A DNA stretch of 64,000 bases, from assembly GCA_018402085.1 (NCBI GenBank), contig JAGYJM010000002.1, positions 1,488,001-1,552,000 on the forward strand. The letters are read 5' to 3'. Shown in pieces: positions 21,523 through 31,300 of the stretch. The notes beneath the pieces are model-generated. The model worked only from the letters and a program-made list of their open reading frames with translations. It was not told the DNA's origin and searched no databases. The stretch's first letter is position 1; every line of letters begins with the position of its first letter. Position numbers and translations under genes: made by a program. The DNA is from Flavobacteriales bacterium (GTDB lineage: Bacteria > Bacteroidota > Bacteroidia > Flavobacteriales_D > Sanyastnellaceae).

Positions 21523-24500
21523 TCACGGACAGGCAGAACCAAACAACCCAAGGAAATTCAAAAGATCAGAGCTGTTGACCAACTGATCACCGTTGAAATC
21601 TCCTGTGCAACTGAAATTGCAGTTGCCATCATCGACGCTGGCTGCGGGGTCGTAGTTGAAGCCGTTCTCGTAGGTACAACCGGTGATCTCTTCAAGGTCA
21701 CAAACGCCGTTGTTGTTGTAGTCTGCGATGCACGTGCCTGCGCAGTCATACCCCTCCAGCGGATAGGTACAGGTGCCGTTGTCGGTCTCTGCGGCGGGGT
21801 CGTAGTTGCAAGCATCTTCGTAGGTGCAGCCTTCTGCTCCTGTTGGTGCACAGACTTCATTTCCCTCACAGTCGAAGCCTTCTTCAGGATAGGTACAACT
21901 ACCGTCATCTGAAGTCGCTGCCGGGTCATAGTTGCAAGCTTCTTCGTAGGTGCAGCCGCACAAATCAAGGGAAGGTAGTACCTCTGCATGAATGGTGTCT
22001 TCACAACCATTCCCATCTATGACCGTCCAGGTATACTCCCCTTCAGCGTATCCGTGATCACTTCCCAGGGGCCATTGCGAGGTGTATGGCTCGGTGCCGC
22101 CCGCTGCAGTATATGCGAGTTGCCCTGATAATGAATCATCACATTGGATTCGATAGGCAAAACCTGCAGCAACAAGTGGTTCAGGTTGTGAAATAACAAA
22201 AGTGCTATCAAATACACACTGCACACTGTCTGTAATGAACAGTTCAACGACTCCAGGCTCTAAAGCCTGAGGATCCGCTCCGCTCCAGTCAACAATGTAA
22301 GGTTGTATTCCGCCAACAACATCGAGTTCAGCCGTTCCGTCATCGAGACCGTAACAACTTACTGACGTTGTCTCAAGGCTCACTGCCATGTCACTCACCT
22401 GAATGAGTACAGAATCTGTGCAATTTCGAAGCCCCTCCACATAAGTAGCTGTAATAAGCGAATCAGCAACCGGGGTCACCCATAGCTGATTTCCGACATC
22501 TTCTGTAGACCAATTCACAGAAGGAAGCACATCAGAAATAGACAGAAATACCGTATCACCTTTGCAGATGGCCATGTCATCTTGTTCAATCTGCATTTGC
22601 GTGAAGTATAAATGAATTGAATCGGTAGCGCTGCAATTCACAGAGTCGGCGATTTCAACTGAATACCATCCTGAACTATTTGTTTGGATCGTTTCAGAGC
22701 TCTCACCGGTGCTCCAGTCATATGCTGACCATTGTTGCTCAAGACCGATTTCATATGGCTCTTCACCACAAATGATCAATGAATCGCTTGTAAAGTAAGG
22801 CTGCGGGTCACTGACGGTAATTGCAACGCTGTCAATACAAGCAGTGATACCATCTGTGTATTCAACCGTGTAGGTTGTGGTACTGTCAGGTGAAACTATG
22901 AGCTGATCGGATTGCGTTTCATCAGACCAGACCACACTCGAGTATGACCTATTGGAAATGGAGGATAATCTGAAATTATCGAGGGCCCAGCTTTCATCGC
23001 AAAGATCCTGCAATCCAAGTGCCTCAAAGTCTATGACAACAGAATTTGATGAATGAGGCACCGTTCTCGCTATCTGATAGCGGAAGCTTTGTGTAGGGTG
23101 ACAAATAGGTGCCACAGTTTGATCACTGCCCGTGCCGGCCGGGTTTGAAGCAGGGCAATTATCAGGATAACATTGAGGATGGTTAAACGACGAAAAGCCT
23201 GTAGACAGCACCGAGACTTCATCCACGTAGACTTCGAACAATTCGCCATGCAGAATACCATCCCATGAATCAAGGGGATAAAAAGTGAACTCTACCAACA
23301 GGCTATCATGGGATGGGAGATTGTTCATATTGAAACTGACCGTTCCGTTAGAAAATCTGCCCAATGCTTGTTCTCCATGAATCGAGGTGGTTTGGGCTGT
23401 GCTCCACAAAGCGCCGGCGCCATTGCTGAAGTCATTGAAGTAAATCAATTCTTCGAAGGCCGACAGGTCGACCAATTCGAGCATAATTGAATCTGAAAAA
23501 CAGATTGTTGTATCGCCGGGCAAGATGGTAGCATTCACCAACGAAACCAGAACAGAATCAATTGATTGGCACCCCACTGTGTCGCTGACCGTGAGGGAGT
23601 ATGTACCTGAAGACTGCACCCAGGGATTCTGCGCTGTTGAGCCATGCGACCATTGATACAATTCAAATCCATCGGGAGCCTCAATAAGCACGCTGTCTAC
23701 AGAACAAAACGAGAGCGTGTCAGCCTGAATGTCTAATTGTGGATCATTGACATATACCATTATGGAGTCAAGGCAAGACGCAGACTCATCGCTAAGCGTT
23801 ACCGTGATTGATTGATCCGTCTGAGGCTGTACTTGAATCGAATCTGATTGCTCACCGGTTGACCATAGGATTTCATAGAAATGTAGTGCAGAGTCAGGCA
23901 GAGCTTCGATAGAAAGGTCAATACTTGAACCTATACAAATGGTTGAATCTTGTATTCCGATGCCTGAACCCAGTTTCCACACCTGAATTGTGTCAGTTAC
24001 TGCGCACAGCGGTAAACAAGCCAACTCAGGTGCATCCTCGGTATAGTTGATTCCTTGTAACTGACCGTTAAAACCCTGAGGAACCGAATTGAAGAGGGTT
24101 GTTCCATTTCCTTCGCTCGCATTAAAAACAGCCAGAAGGCCCTCTTCTTCACCGGTCGGGGTACATTGGGCATATTGCGCCACCCCCTGAGGGCTCAATG
24201 CTACAGACCACATCTGAACCTCATCAAAGAATCCAATGGGTTGAGGATCCGTCGTATGACCTCCAATAATTTCAACATTACCTGAAACTTGAACAGCGGC
24301 AGTACCAACAGGATATCCGTCTAGATAAAAGTCAGTTTGATTATTCTGAGCCACAGCCATAATCTGATGCCAGCCATCAGGGATTTGAGACTCATTTAAA
24401 CCACAACTGTAAAAATTTGGAGTCTCATATACCCCTAATTCTCCTTGAGGATTGAAGAGAATATGGTGATAATCACCTGCTATTCGCTCGAAAAGGGTAT

Positions 24501-27500
24501 GGTAGGTATTGCCTGATGGTAAGGGAAATTTCACCCATGCACCAAGGGTAAATTGATCTGGCGTTGACCATGACGGAATGGTCACTACCTGGGTTCCTGA
24601 CCCCACCAGGGCAAATGCATTTGACGGCGTCTCAAAAGAACCAAAGCCTGCTGTCACTTCAATAAGCTCAGAAGCACGAATTGTCACCGATTGCGTTGAA
24701 TCACCCGTTGACCAAATATAATAGTCATATTCACTGCCTGCATCAAGTGTAAGAGAGTCGTCATGACAAATTGAAGCATCGGGCCCAAGACTGAAGCTCG
24801 GTAAAATAACACAGGAACCATCATCGCATACTGCGTTCTCACTGTAATTGCACGCGAGGGGATCCGTACAGCCGGACTCTTGCAAGAGGATATTTATTGT
24901 ATCTGTAATTGAGCAGATCGTAGCGCATGCTATTTGAGGAGCATCCGTATTTGATAACCCATTTATAAGTTGACCGTGGCGTTGATTCGGACTACTGTCG
25001 TGAATTTCGTTTTCTATGATTTCTTCAAATCGGTAGAATGCAATCAAGTCCGGATCATCAACCGCAGGAGTACACTGGATTATCTCTGAAAGCTCTTCAC
25101 TTGAAAGTGCCTTTTGCCATATACTCACCTCGTCAACCCCTCCAATTTCCTGACTATACAGGTTATGATTACCTATGACCTCCACCGGAGCTGTCACGAC
25201 AGTGTTAACAGAACCAACCTGTTCACCGTCAATATAGAACATCGTTTGACCGGAAGAAGTAATTGCAGCAAGGTGGTGCCAGCCAGCAGTTAATGTGTTC
25301 ACATTGAATGATGAGGCTGAGAATCCGTTGGTGAATAAACCCAATTCACCGTTCACATCTACTATTACATGGTGGTCATTGTCGCCCGACTTTTTGAATA
25401 GTGTGCGCCAACCATTATTCGAAGATTGAAGCGGAAATTTCACCCACGCACAGAGTGAAGACTGAGGCGTTGGAGACCATGACGGAACGGTCATGTATTC
25501 ACCAAAAGATTGAAACTGTAGGCTTCTTTCATTATTCCCTAATTCGTTTCCTACCACTCCTTCAAGCACATATTGTCCGGATTCGGTGACGTTTAATGAC
25601 TCGTCTCCCTGAATGCCATTCCACCGATAATAATCAAAACCGGCCGGTGCCGTCAGAACAAGGCTATCACCTTGGCAACCAACGAAGTCTTCTCCTAAGT
25701 TCACTTCCGGTGCGAAGGCGCAACTTCCGTCATCGCATCCGGCACCTGCATCATAATTGCATGCTTCAGGATTGGTGCAACCTGTAAGCAGAAACTCAAC
25801 CTGAATAGAATCGGTGGCATAACAGTATGGATCACAATTCAATTCAGGCCGGTTACTTGAGATGCTTAAACCACCTGAAACCGTGCCGTCGTAGCCGTTA
25901 CCTGTTAAATCAGGAATAACCCCATTGACAATTTCATCCATCGACCAAAAGGCAACGAGTCCCTCACTATCAAATGCCGGACGGCAGTTACGCACTTCGT
26001 TAATCTCGTCAGCGGTTAGGGCGTAATTCCAGATCTGAAGTTCGTCAACCAGACCCATAGGTTGAGTAGGAGATGTGTGATTGCCAAGAGCGCCTATGGT
26101 CTGAGTCAATCTGGCCGGACTTGTGGCAACCAGGTTTCCGTCTATATAAAAGTCTGTCTGGTTGTTAAAAGCAACTGCAGCAATGTGATGATACCCCGGA
26201 GCCAATGTATTTACATTGAACCCTGAGCTTACGAAGCCATCATTCCAGAGACCCAGCACGCTATTGAAGATGATAACATGGTGATAAACGCCATTATCAC
26301 GCACAAAAAGCGTATTGTAAGTGGCCGGTGGTAGTGGAAAACTAACTTGTCCTGCCAAAGTGTACTCAGCCCCGGGCTGCCAGTCGGGAATTGTGATTAC
26401 CTGACCACTCTGTACCGAAGCCGCACCATCGTTGCTTATCGGCTGGCTCGTTTCAACCCCAACCGTCAATTCGATAGTGCCACTTTCTGTTACAACAATG
26501 GCAGAATCCATTTGTCCGGTTGACCATTCGTAATTGTCATACTGAAAAGGCACGCTAAGCAGGGCGGAATCACCTTGACAGAGGGTAATATCATCGCCCA
26601 GGTCTAATGCCGCCAACTCGGCAATGAGAATGCAACTTCCGTCATCGCAACCGGCTTCAGCATCGTAATTACAAGCTGCAGGATTCGTACAACCTGCTGA
26701 TGCAACAATCACTTCAACGGTGTCGCTGTAGGCACAAGAGGAGCTGCACGTCAAGTCAGGAAGGTCTTGCGAATAGGAAGCACCTATGATCGTACCATGA
26801 TAACCATTGCCTGAAATGTCAAGAACGGTTCCACCCTGCCCTTCTTCAAAATTCCAGAAGGCAACAAGTCCTTCTGCAGTTGCGGGTGGTTCGCAAGCCG
26901 ATGCGGCAATTTCTTCAGGTGAAAGGGCATAGTTCCATAGTGAGAGGTTATCCATATGCCCTATCGGTTGGTGGCCTATGACATGATTACCTAAGATGCC
27001 AACCGGTTGAGTCACCTTTGTATTCACTGCACCTACAAAGCTGCCGTCAATGTAAAAGTTGGTGCTGTTTCCGGAAGCCACGATGGCGATATGGTGGTAG
27101 CCTGCTGACAAAGAGGACTGATTCACACCGACACCGGAAAAACTACCGTTGTAAAGTCCTAATTCACCCTGAGGAGAAAAAAGGATGTGATGATAACCGC
27201 TGCCATATTGAACCATTGTACGCCACTCAGATATCGGCAACAGAGGAAACTTGACCAATCCGCCTAATGTGTATGAAGAGGTCGGTGTCCAGTCTTGGAT
27301 ATCAACGTACTGCCCGTTATTGCAAAAAATTGAATAGTTGTTGGATGATTCTGTTGCGCCATAGGTTCCTGTGAACTCAATGGAATTGGTCGTATTTACA
27401 GATATTGACTGACCCTGGTCGCCTGTACTCCACAAGTAGCTATCCCATCCTGCACCTGCATCAATTAGCACGGAGTCACCCTCGCAAAGGGTGATATCTG

Positions 27501-27837
27501 AACCCAGGTCTAACTGAGGCGGCACCTGGCAACTGCCATCGTCAAACTCAGCATCGGGGTCATAGTTGCACGCTTCAGGATCTGTGCAGCCTTGTGGGCA
27601 ACCGGTGTCTATGTTCAGAGAGGGGTCATAACAATTGCCGCATAAATCCAGAATAAAGGAACCACCACAGATACCCGCGCAATCGATATCGAATGCGCAA
27701 CTTCCGTCGTCAACTTGTGCGTTTGGATCAAAATTGCACGCTCCTTGATCTGTACAACCTCCTTGAGCCTGCGCTTCTATTGAGAAGAAGCAAACCACGC
27801 CTGTGAAAACCAGAGCGCATATTAAATTTAGCCGCAT
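21523..27837 (-). CDS. Giant surface protein with four LamG domains
   Basis: 2104 residues. Signal peptide 1-25. Two GCTD repeats lead into four blocks, each made of an Ig-like segment (DLGxDxxLCxGDSxxL, YxWSTG), a LamG/concanavalin-like domain (about 160-365, 464-668, 766-972, 1068-1275; YHHIAIVASGNSTNFYIDGS, SLWNYALSPEEI) and a GCTD repeat. The LamG domain sits between the middle and the last strand of the Ig-like repeat, so it is nested. Then come plain Ig-like repeats, a 170-residue beta domain (SLLVEFTFYPLDSWDG, LQDLCDESWALDNF) shared with the SUEL-lectin protein, a SprB repeat (SVSCYGLDDGTAELDVVGG), four GCTD repeats and the cysteine-capped C-terminal module (SSDLLNFLGLFGSACP). It is probably a cell-surface adhesin. 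It has neither a type A nor a type B T9SS domain. Confidence 0.88.
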   Translation of the reverse strand: MRLNLICALVFTGVVCFFSIEAQAQGGCTDQGACNFDPNAQVDDGSCAFDIDCAGICGGSFILDLCGNCYDPSLNIDTGCPQGCTDPEACNYDPDAEFDDGSCQVPPQLDLGSDITLCEGDSVLIDAGAGWDSYLWSTGDQGQSISVNTTNSIEFTGTYGATESSNNYSIFCNNGQYVDIQDWTPTSSYTLGGLVKFPLLPISEWRTMVQYGSGYHHILFSPQGELGLYNGSFSGVGVNQSSLSAGYHHIAIVASGNSTNFYIDGSFVGAVNTKVTQPVGILGNHVIGHQPIGHMDNLSLWNYALSPEEIAASACEPPATAEGLVAFWNFEEGQGGTVLDISGNGYHGTIIGASYSQDLPDLTCSSSCAYSDTVEVIVASAGCTNPAACNYDAEAGCDDGSCILIAELAALDLGDDITLCQGDSALLSVPFQYDNYEWSTGQMDSAIVVTESGTIELTVGVETSQPISNDGAASVQSGQVITIPDWQPGAEYTLAGQVSFPLPPATYNTLFVRDNGVYHHVIIFNSVLGLWNDGFVSSGFNVNTLAPGYHHIAAVAFNNQTDFYIDGNLVATSPARLTQTIGALGNHTSPTQPMGLVDELQIWNYALTADEINEVRNCRPAFDSEGLVAFWSMDEIVNGVIPDLTGNGYDGTVSGGLSISSNRPELNCDPYCYATDSIQVEFLLTGCTNPEACNYDAGAGCDDGSCAFAPEVNLGEDFVGCQGDSLVLTAPAGFDYYRWNGIQGDESLNVTESGQYVLEGVVGNELGNNERSLQFQSFGEYMTVPSWSPTPQSSLCAWVKFPLQSSNNGWRTLFKKSGDNDHHVIVDVNGELGLFTNGFSASSFNVNTLTAGWHHLAAITSSGQTMFYIDGEQVGSVNTVVTAPVEVIGNHNLYSQEIGGVDEVSIWQKALSSEELSEIIQCTPAVDDPDLIAFYRFEEIIENEIHDSSPNQRHGQLINGLSNTDAPQIACATICSITDTINILLQESGCTDPLACNYSENAVCDDGSCVILPSFSLGPDASICHDDSLTLDAGSEYDYYIWSTGDSTQSVTIRASELIEVTAGFGSFETPSNAFALVGSGTQVVTIPSWSTPDQFTLGAWVKFPLPSGNTYHTLFERIAGDYHHILFNPQGELGVYETPNFYSCGLNESQIPDGWHQIMAVAQNNQTDFYLDGYPVGTAAVQVSGNVEIIGGHTTDPQPIGFFDEVQMWSVALSPQGVAQYAQCTPTGEEEGLLAVFNASEGNGTTLFNSVPQGFNGQLQGINYTEDAPELACLPLCAVTDTIQVWKLGSGIGIQDSTICIGSSIDLSIEALPDSALHFYEILWSTGEQSDSIQVQPQTDQSITVTLSDESASCLDSIMVYVNDPQLDIQADTLSFCSVDSVLIEAPDGFELYQWSHGSTAQNPWVQSSGTYSLTVSDTVGCQSIDSVLVSLVNATILPGDTTICFSDSIMLELVDLSAFEELIYFNDFSNGAGALWSTAQTTSIHGEQALGRFSNGTVSFNMNNLPSHDSLLVEFTFYPLDSWDGILHGELFEVYVDEVSVLSTGFSSFNHPQCYPDNCPASNPAGTGSDQTVAPICHPTQSFRYQIARTVPHSSNSVVIDFEALGLQDLCDESWALDNFRLSSISNRSYSSVVWSDETQSDQLIVSPDSTTTYTVEYTDGITACIDSVAITVSDPQPYFTSDSLIICGEEPYEIGLEQQWSAYDWSTGESSETIQTNSSGWYSVEIADSVNCSATDSIHLYFTQMQIEQDDMAICKGDTVFLSISDVLPSVNWSTEDVGNQLWVTPVADSLITATYVEGLRNCTDSVLIQVSDMAVSLETTSVSCYGLDDGTAELDVVGGIQPYIVDWSGADPQALEPGVVELFITDSVQCVFDSTFVISQPEPLVAAGFAYRIQCDDSLSGQLAYTAAGGTEPYTSQWPLGSDHGYAEGEYTWTVIDGNGCEDTIHAEVLPSLDLCGCTYEEACNYDPAATSDDGSCTYPEEGFDCEGNEVCAPTGAEGCTYEDACNYDPAAETDNGTCTYPLEGYDCAGTCIADYNNNGVCDLEEITGCTYENGFNYDPAASVDDGNCNFSCTGDFNGDQLVNSSDLLNFLGLFGSACP

Positions 27838-28058
27838 GTTTAGTCATTTTTAGTCAATTTAAAAATACTGAAAACGGCAGTGCAGTAGCTTTCGGGAAAA
27901 TGAAGAAATCTTTATGATCGACAACACAGCATCTCAGGATATCCTTCACTGCAAACCATTGTCTGAGTGCACTGCCCTGCCAGTTTGTATTCGCCGACAG
28001 CCAAAGCCTCATTTCCGTGGAGTTCTGGTATGAAGCAACACGCATCGATCATTTGTGT

Positions 28059-28181
28059 GTTGCGGCAACAAATTATTGCGGCAACTAAATTCCAGAAGAT
28101 TTCTTTGTTGCGTCGGGAAAGTGTTGCGGCAACAAAAGTTTAAACACAATTTGTGTTGCGGCAACAAATTGTTGCCGCAAC
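28059..28181. repeat. Cluster of GTTGCSGCAAC palindromes
   Basis: Five intact or near-intact 11-bp palindromes (28059, 28075, 28123, 28155, 28171) plus a broken one at about 28107, often followed by AAAT. They lie 220-345 bp upstream of the LamG protein start and beyond the terminator of the GLUG protein. The rest of 27838-28250 shows nothing recognisable. Confidence 0.85.
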
Positions 28182-28254
28182 AGGCTTCGAGAAATGAAGT
28201 ATTCCCCTTTTCCCTTCACTTTTAGCTAGGGCATGACCATAGAATTCAGATCAA

Positions 28255-28283
28255 CAAAAAAACCCCGGCCGGTGCCGGGGTTT
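28255..28283 (-). terminator. Rho-independent terminator
   Basis: AACCCCGGC-ACCG-GCCGGGG followed by a long T-run on the minus strand, 25 bp beyond the GLUG protein stop. Confidence 0.88.
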
Positions 28284-28307
28284 AGGGTTGTTAGTCGAGA
28301 TCATTCA

Positions 28308-31300
28308 TTACTCACAAGCCTGGCCAAAGGTGCCCAGGAACTGGAGTAGGTCAGAGCTGTTGACGAGTCCGTCACTGTTAAGGTCTTCCGGACATTCGTT
28401 TGCTTCCGGCAGGCATTGCCCCGCGTCTGCATCAAAGTATGTACCCTGTCCGCAGATAGATTCTGAAAGCTGGCATGAGCCATCATCATCTGTTGCCTGT
28501 GGATCGAAGTTAGCTGCAAGCTGGTAGGTGCACCCGGCTATTTCATTCTCATCGCAGACTCCATCGCCGTCCGCATCACTTAAACAATTGCCATCACAAT
28601 CGATGAAGTCAGTAGCGTAAACACAGCTGTCATCATCAAGGTTGGCATTCTCATCGTAGTTGCAGGCCGCTTGATCCGTGCAGCCGGGCACTTCATTTTC
28701 ATCACAAACGCCATTATTGTTTGCGTCGTTCAGGCAATTGCCTTCACAATCAAGCAACGGATCATTTGAGAATTGACATAATCCATCGTTTACCACACTG
28801 ATCTGAGTGAAATCTTCAGGGGTGGTATAGTCATAGTGATAGGTTGTCCAACCACTATTTTGATTTGCCCAATAATAGGTAAGTTCGAAATCAGCGTTAG
28901 CCAGAGCTTGCAAGTGATAGTATGGATTATCTACGATGCCGACAATTGCGCTACCGTAGAAATTCGTCACTTCAAACAAATGGGTATTTCCTGAATAGAG
29001 GCGGAAAGAGTCGCTTTTCGGGCTCTCTCCGAACTCATTATGGATTTCGGTTCCACCGTCTACAAAAACGAGGCGATCAAACGACTGAGTTTCAGAATAG
29101 CCTCCCGTATACGTGATCGTATAATCAACCGGAGCTGAGGGCATCCAGGCCTTAATGTCACATCCGACCAGAATGGCATCAAAGAGAAAATCGTCGTCGC
29201 ATGCATTGATCTGATCAAAGGCAGCATCTAGCGTTAGGTCAGATGCATCAATGGTAAAGGTCAATGTGACCTGGTCATCTTCATTTATTCCGGCAGGTGC
29301 GTTGCCTCCGTTCACCGAAGTTACGGTTGAAGTGAAAGAAACGGTAATGAGCCCGCCATCATCGGTAGCTGTTATGTCATAGTTACATGCGTTTGGATCA
29401 TTGCAACCCGGGACTTCATTTTGATCGCAGATGCCGTCCATATCGAGGTCACCGAGGCAAGTACCACTGCAATCGTATCCTACCTCAGGGTAAGTGCACG
29501 AGCCATCATCCTGCGTAGCGTTTACATCATAATTACAGGCAGCTTCATCTGTGCAACCAAGGCATGATACAAAATCACAGCTCCCGTCATCATCCGTCGC
29601 TTCTGCGACGTAATTACATGCTGTTTGATCCGTGCAACCATCAATTTCAAGCTCATCACAGACTCCATCGCCGTCAGTATCGCTGAGGCACTCATCATCA
29701 CAGTTGTAATAGATTGCAGGATAGATACAAGCAAGGCTTTCAAGAGACACCTGTACCACATCCTGAGGTGTAGTGTAGTCGTAGTGGTATGTTCCCCAAT
29801 TACCCCAGTTCGCCCAGTAAAATGAGAGGTCGAAATCTGCAGATTCGATATCGGCTAATTCTGTGAGCAATTCCATTGAAAGGTTTGTTTTGTAATTGCC
29901 ATCGAAGCGCGCCGCTTCAAAGATGTCGTTAAGGTTGTCGTAGAAAAATATCTGGTCTTGTCGTGGTGATGGGTCTCCAAAACCATAATCCTCGAAACCA
30001 CCATCCACAATCACGATATGCGTGAACGTACCTGATTCAGAATAGCCACTTTCATAAGTAATGGTGTAATCAGAGGGCTCACCCATAGCCCAACTGATGG
30101 CATTGCAGTCAATGAGATCAGGTGAATTACAGAAATTGAGGTTATTCAAATGGTTTTGGTCAGACACGATATTCTCATCTGAGAATGTAACCGTGAAAAT
30201 GACGGAGTCTCCGTCAGCGATTCCGGCCGGATGATTACCCGCGAGGTTGGTGACCTCCGCTGAATTGAACGTGATGCTTGTCAGCCCACCGGGCTCTGTC
30301 GCCGCCGGGTCATAATTGCAGGCAGTTTCATCTGTACATCCTAAAATCTCATTCTCATCACACACTCCATCGCCATCGGCATCGTTCACGCAGTTGCCGT
30401 CGCAGTCGAAGAGCGGATCTTCAGGGTAAGTACAAACTGCTTCATTGGTTATTGACACTTGGGTTACATCACCTGGTGTGGTGTAGTCATAATGATAAGT
30501 CAGCCAACAACATCCCCAGTTAGCGAAGTATTGAGTCATGTCAAAATCAGACTGCAGAAGCGACAAAATATTGGCGTAAATATTCGTCGGAACACCACCC
30601 TGCATGAACTCGCCGTTGAACCTCGTTGCTTTGTACATGTCGTCATTGCCCAGGTAGAGATAGAAGTAATCTTCACGGTTGTTGATTGAACCTAAGAAAT
30701 TCTCAAATCCACCATCTACAAATACCAGGTGATCGAAGGTTCCGGTTTCACTATACCCCCCGGTGTAAGTGATGGTATACTCCGTAGGCTGGGCTGTTTG
30801 CCATGCTTTCATATCGCAACCTTCAATGTTGGGGTTGAATTCATCACAATCATAGTTTGCAGAGAATCCGGGGTTCAGGGTGAGGTCGTTGACATCAACG
30901 GTAAAGCTTAATGTGACCTGATCGCCAACATTCACTCCTGCCGGTAACTGGCCACCAGTTGTAAAAGTGACTTCTGAAATCATTGTAACAGTGATATTAC
31001 CACCGCTATCCGTCACTGACGCATCATAGTTGCAGGCAGTTTGATCGGTGCAGCCGGGTACTTCATTGAGGTCGCACACACCATCACCGTCTGTATCAGA
31101 AAGGCAGACATCATTGCAATCGTAGCCTTGATCCGGGTATTGACACGAGCCGTTATCAAGGGTGGCTGCATTGTCGTAATTGCATGCAAACTGGTCGGTA
31201 CATCCCGCGCAAGACTCAAACTCACAAGTGCTATCGTCTTGCGTAGCTTCATTGTTATAGTTACAAGCTGTTTGATCTGTGCAGCCGAGTACCTCGTCTT

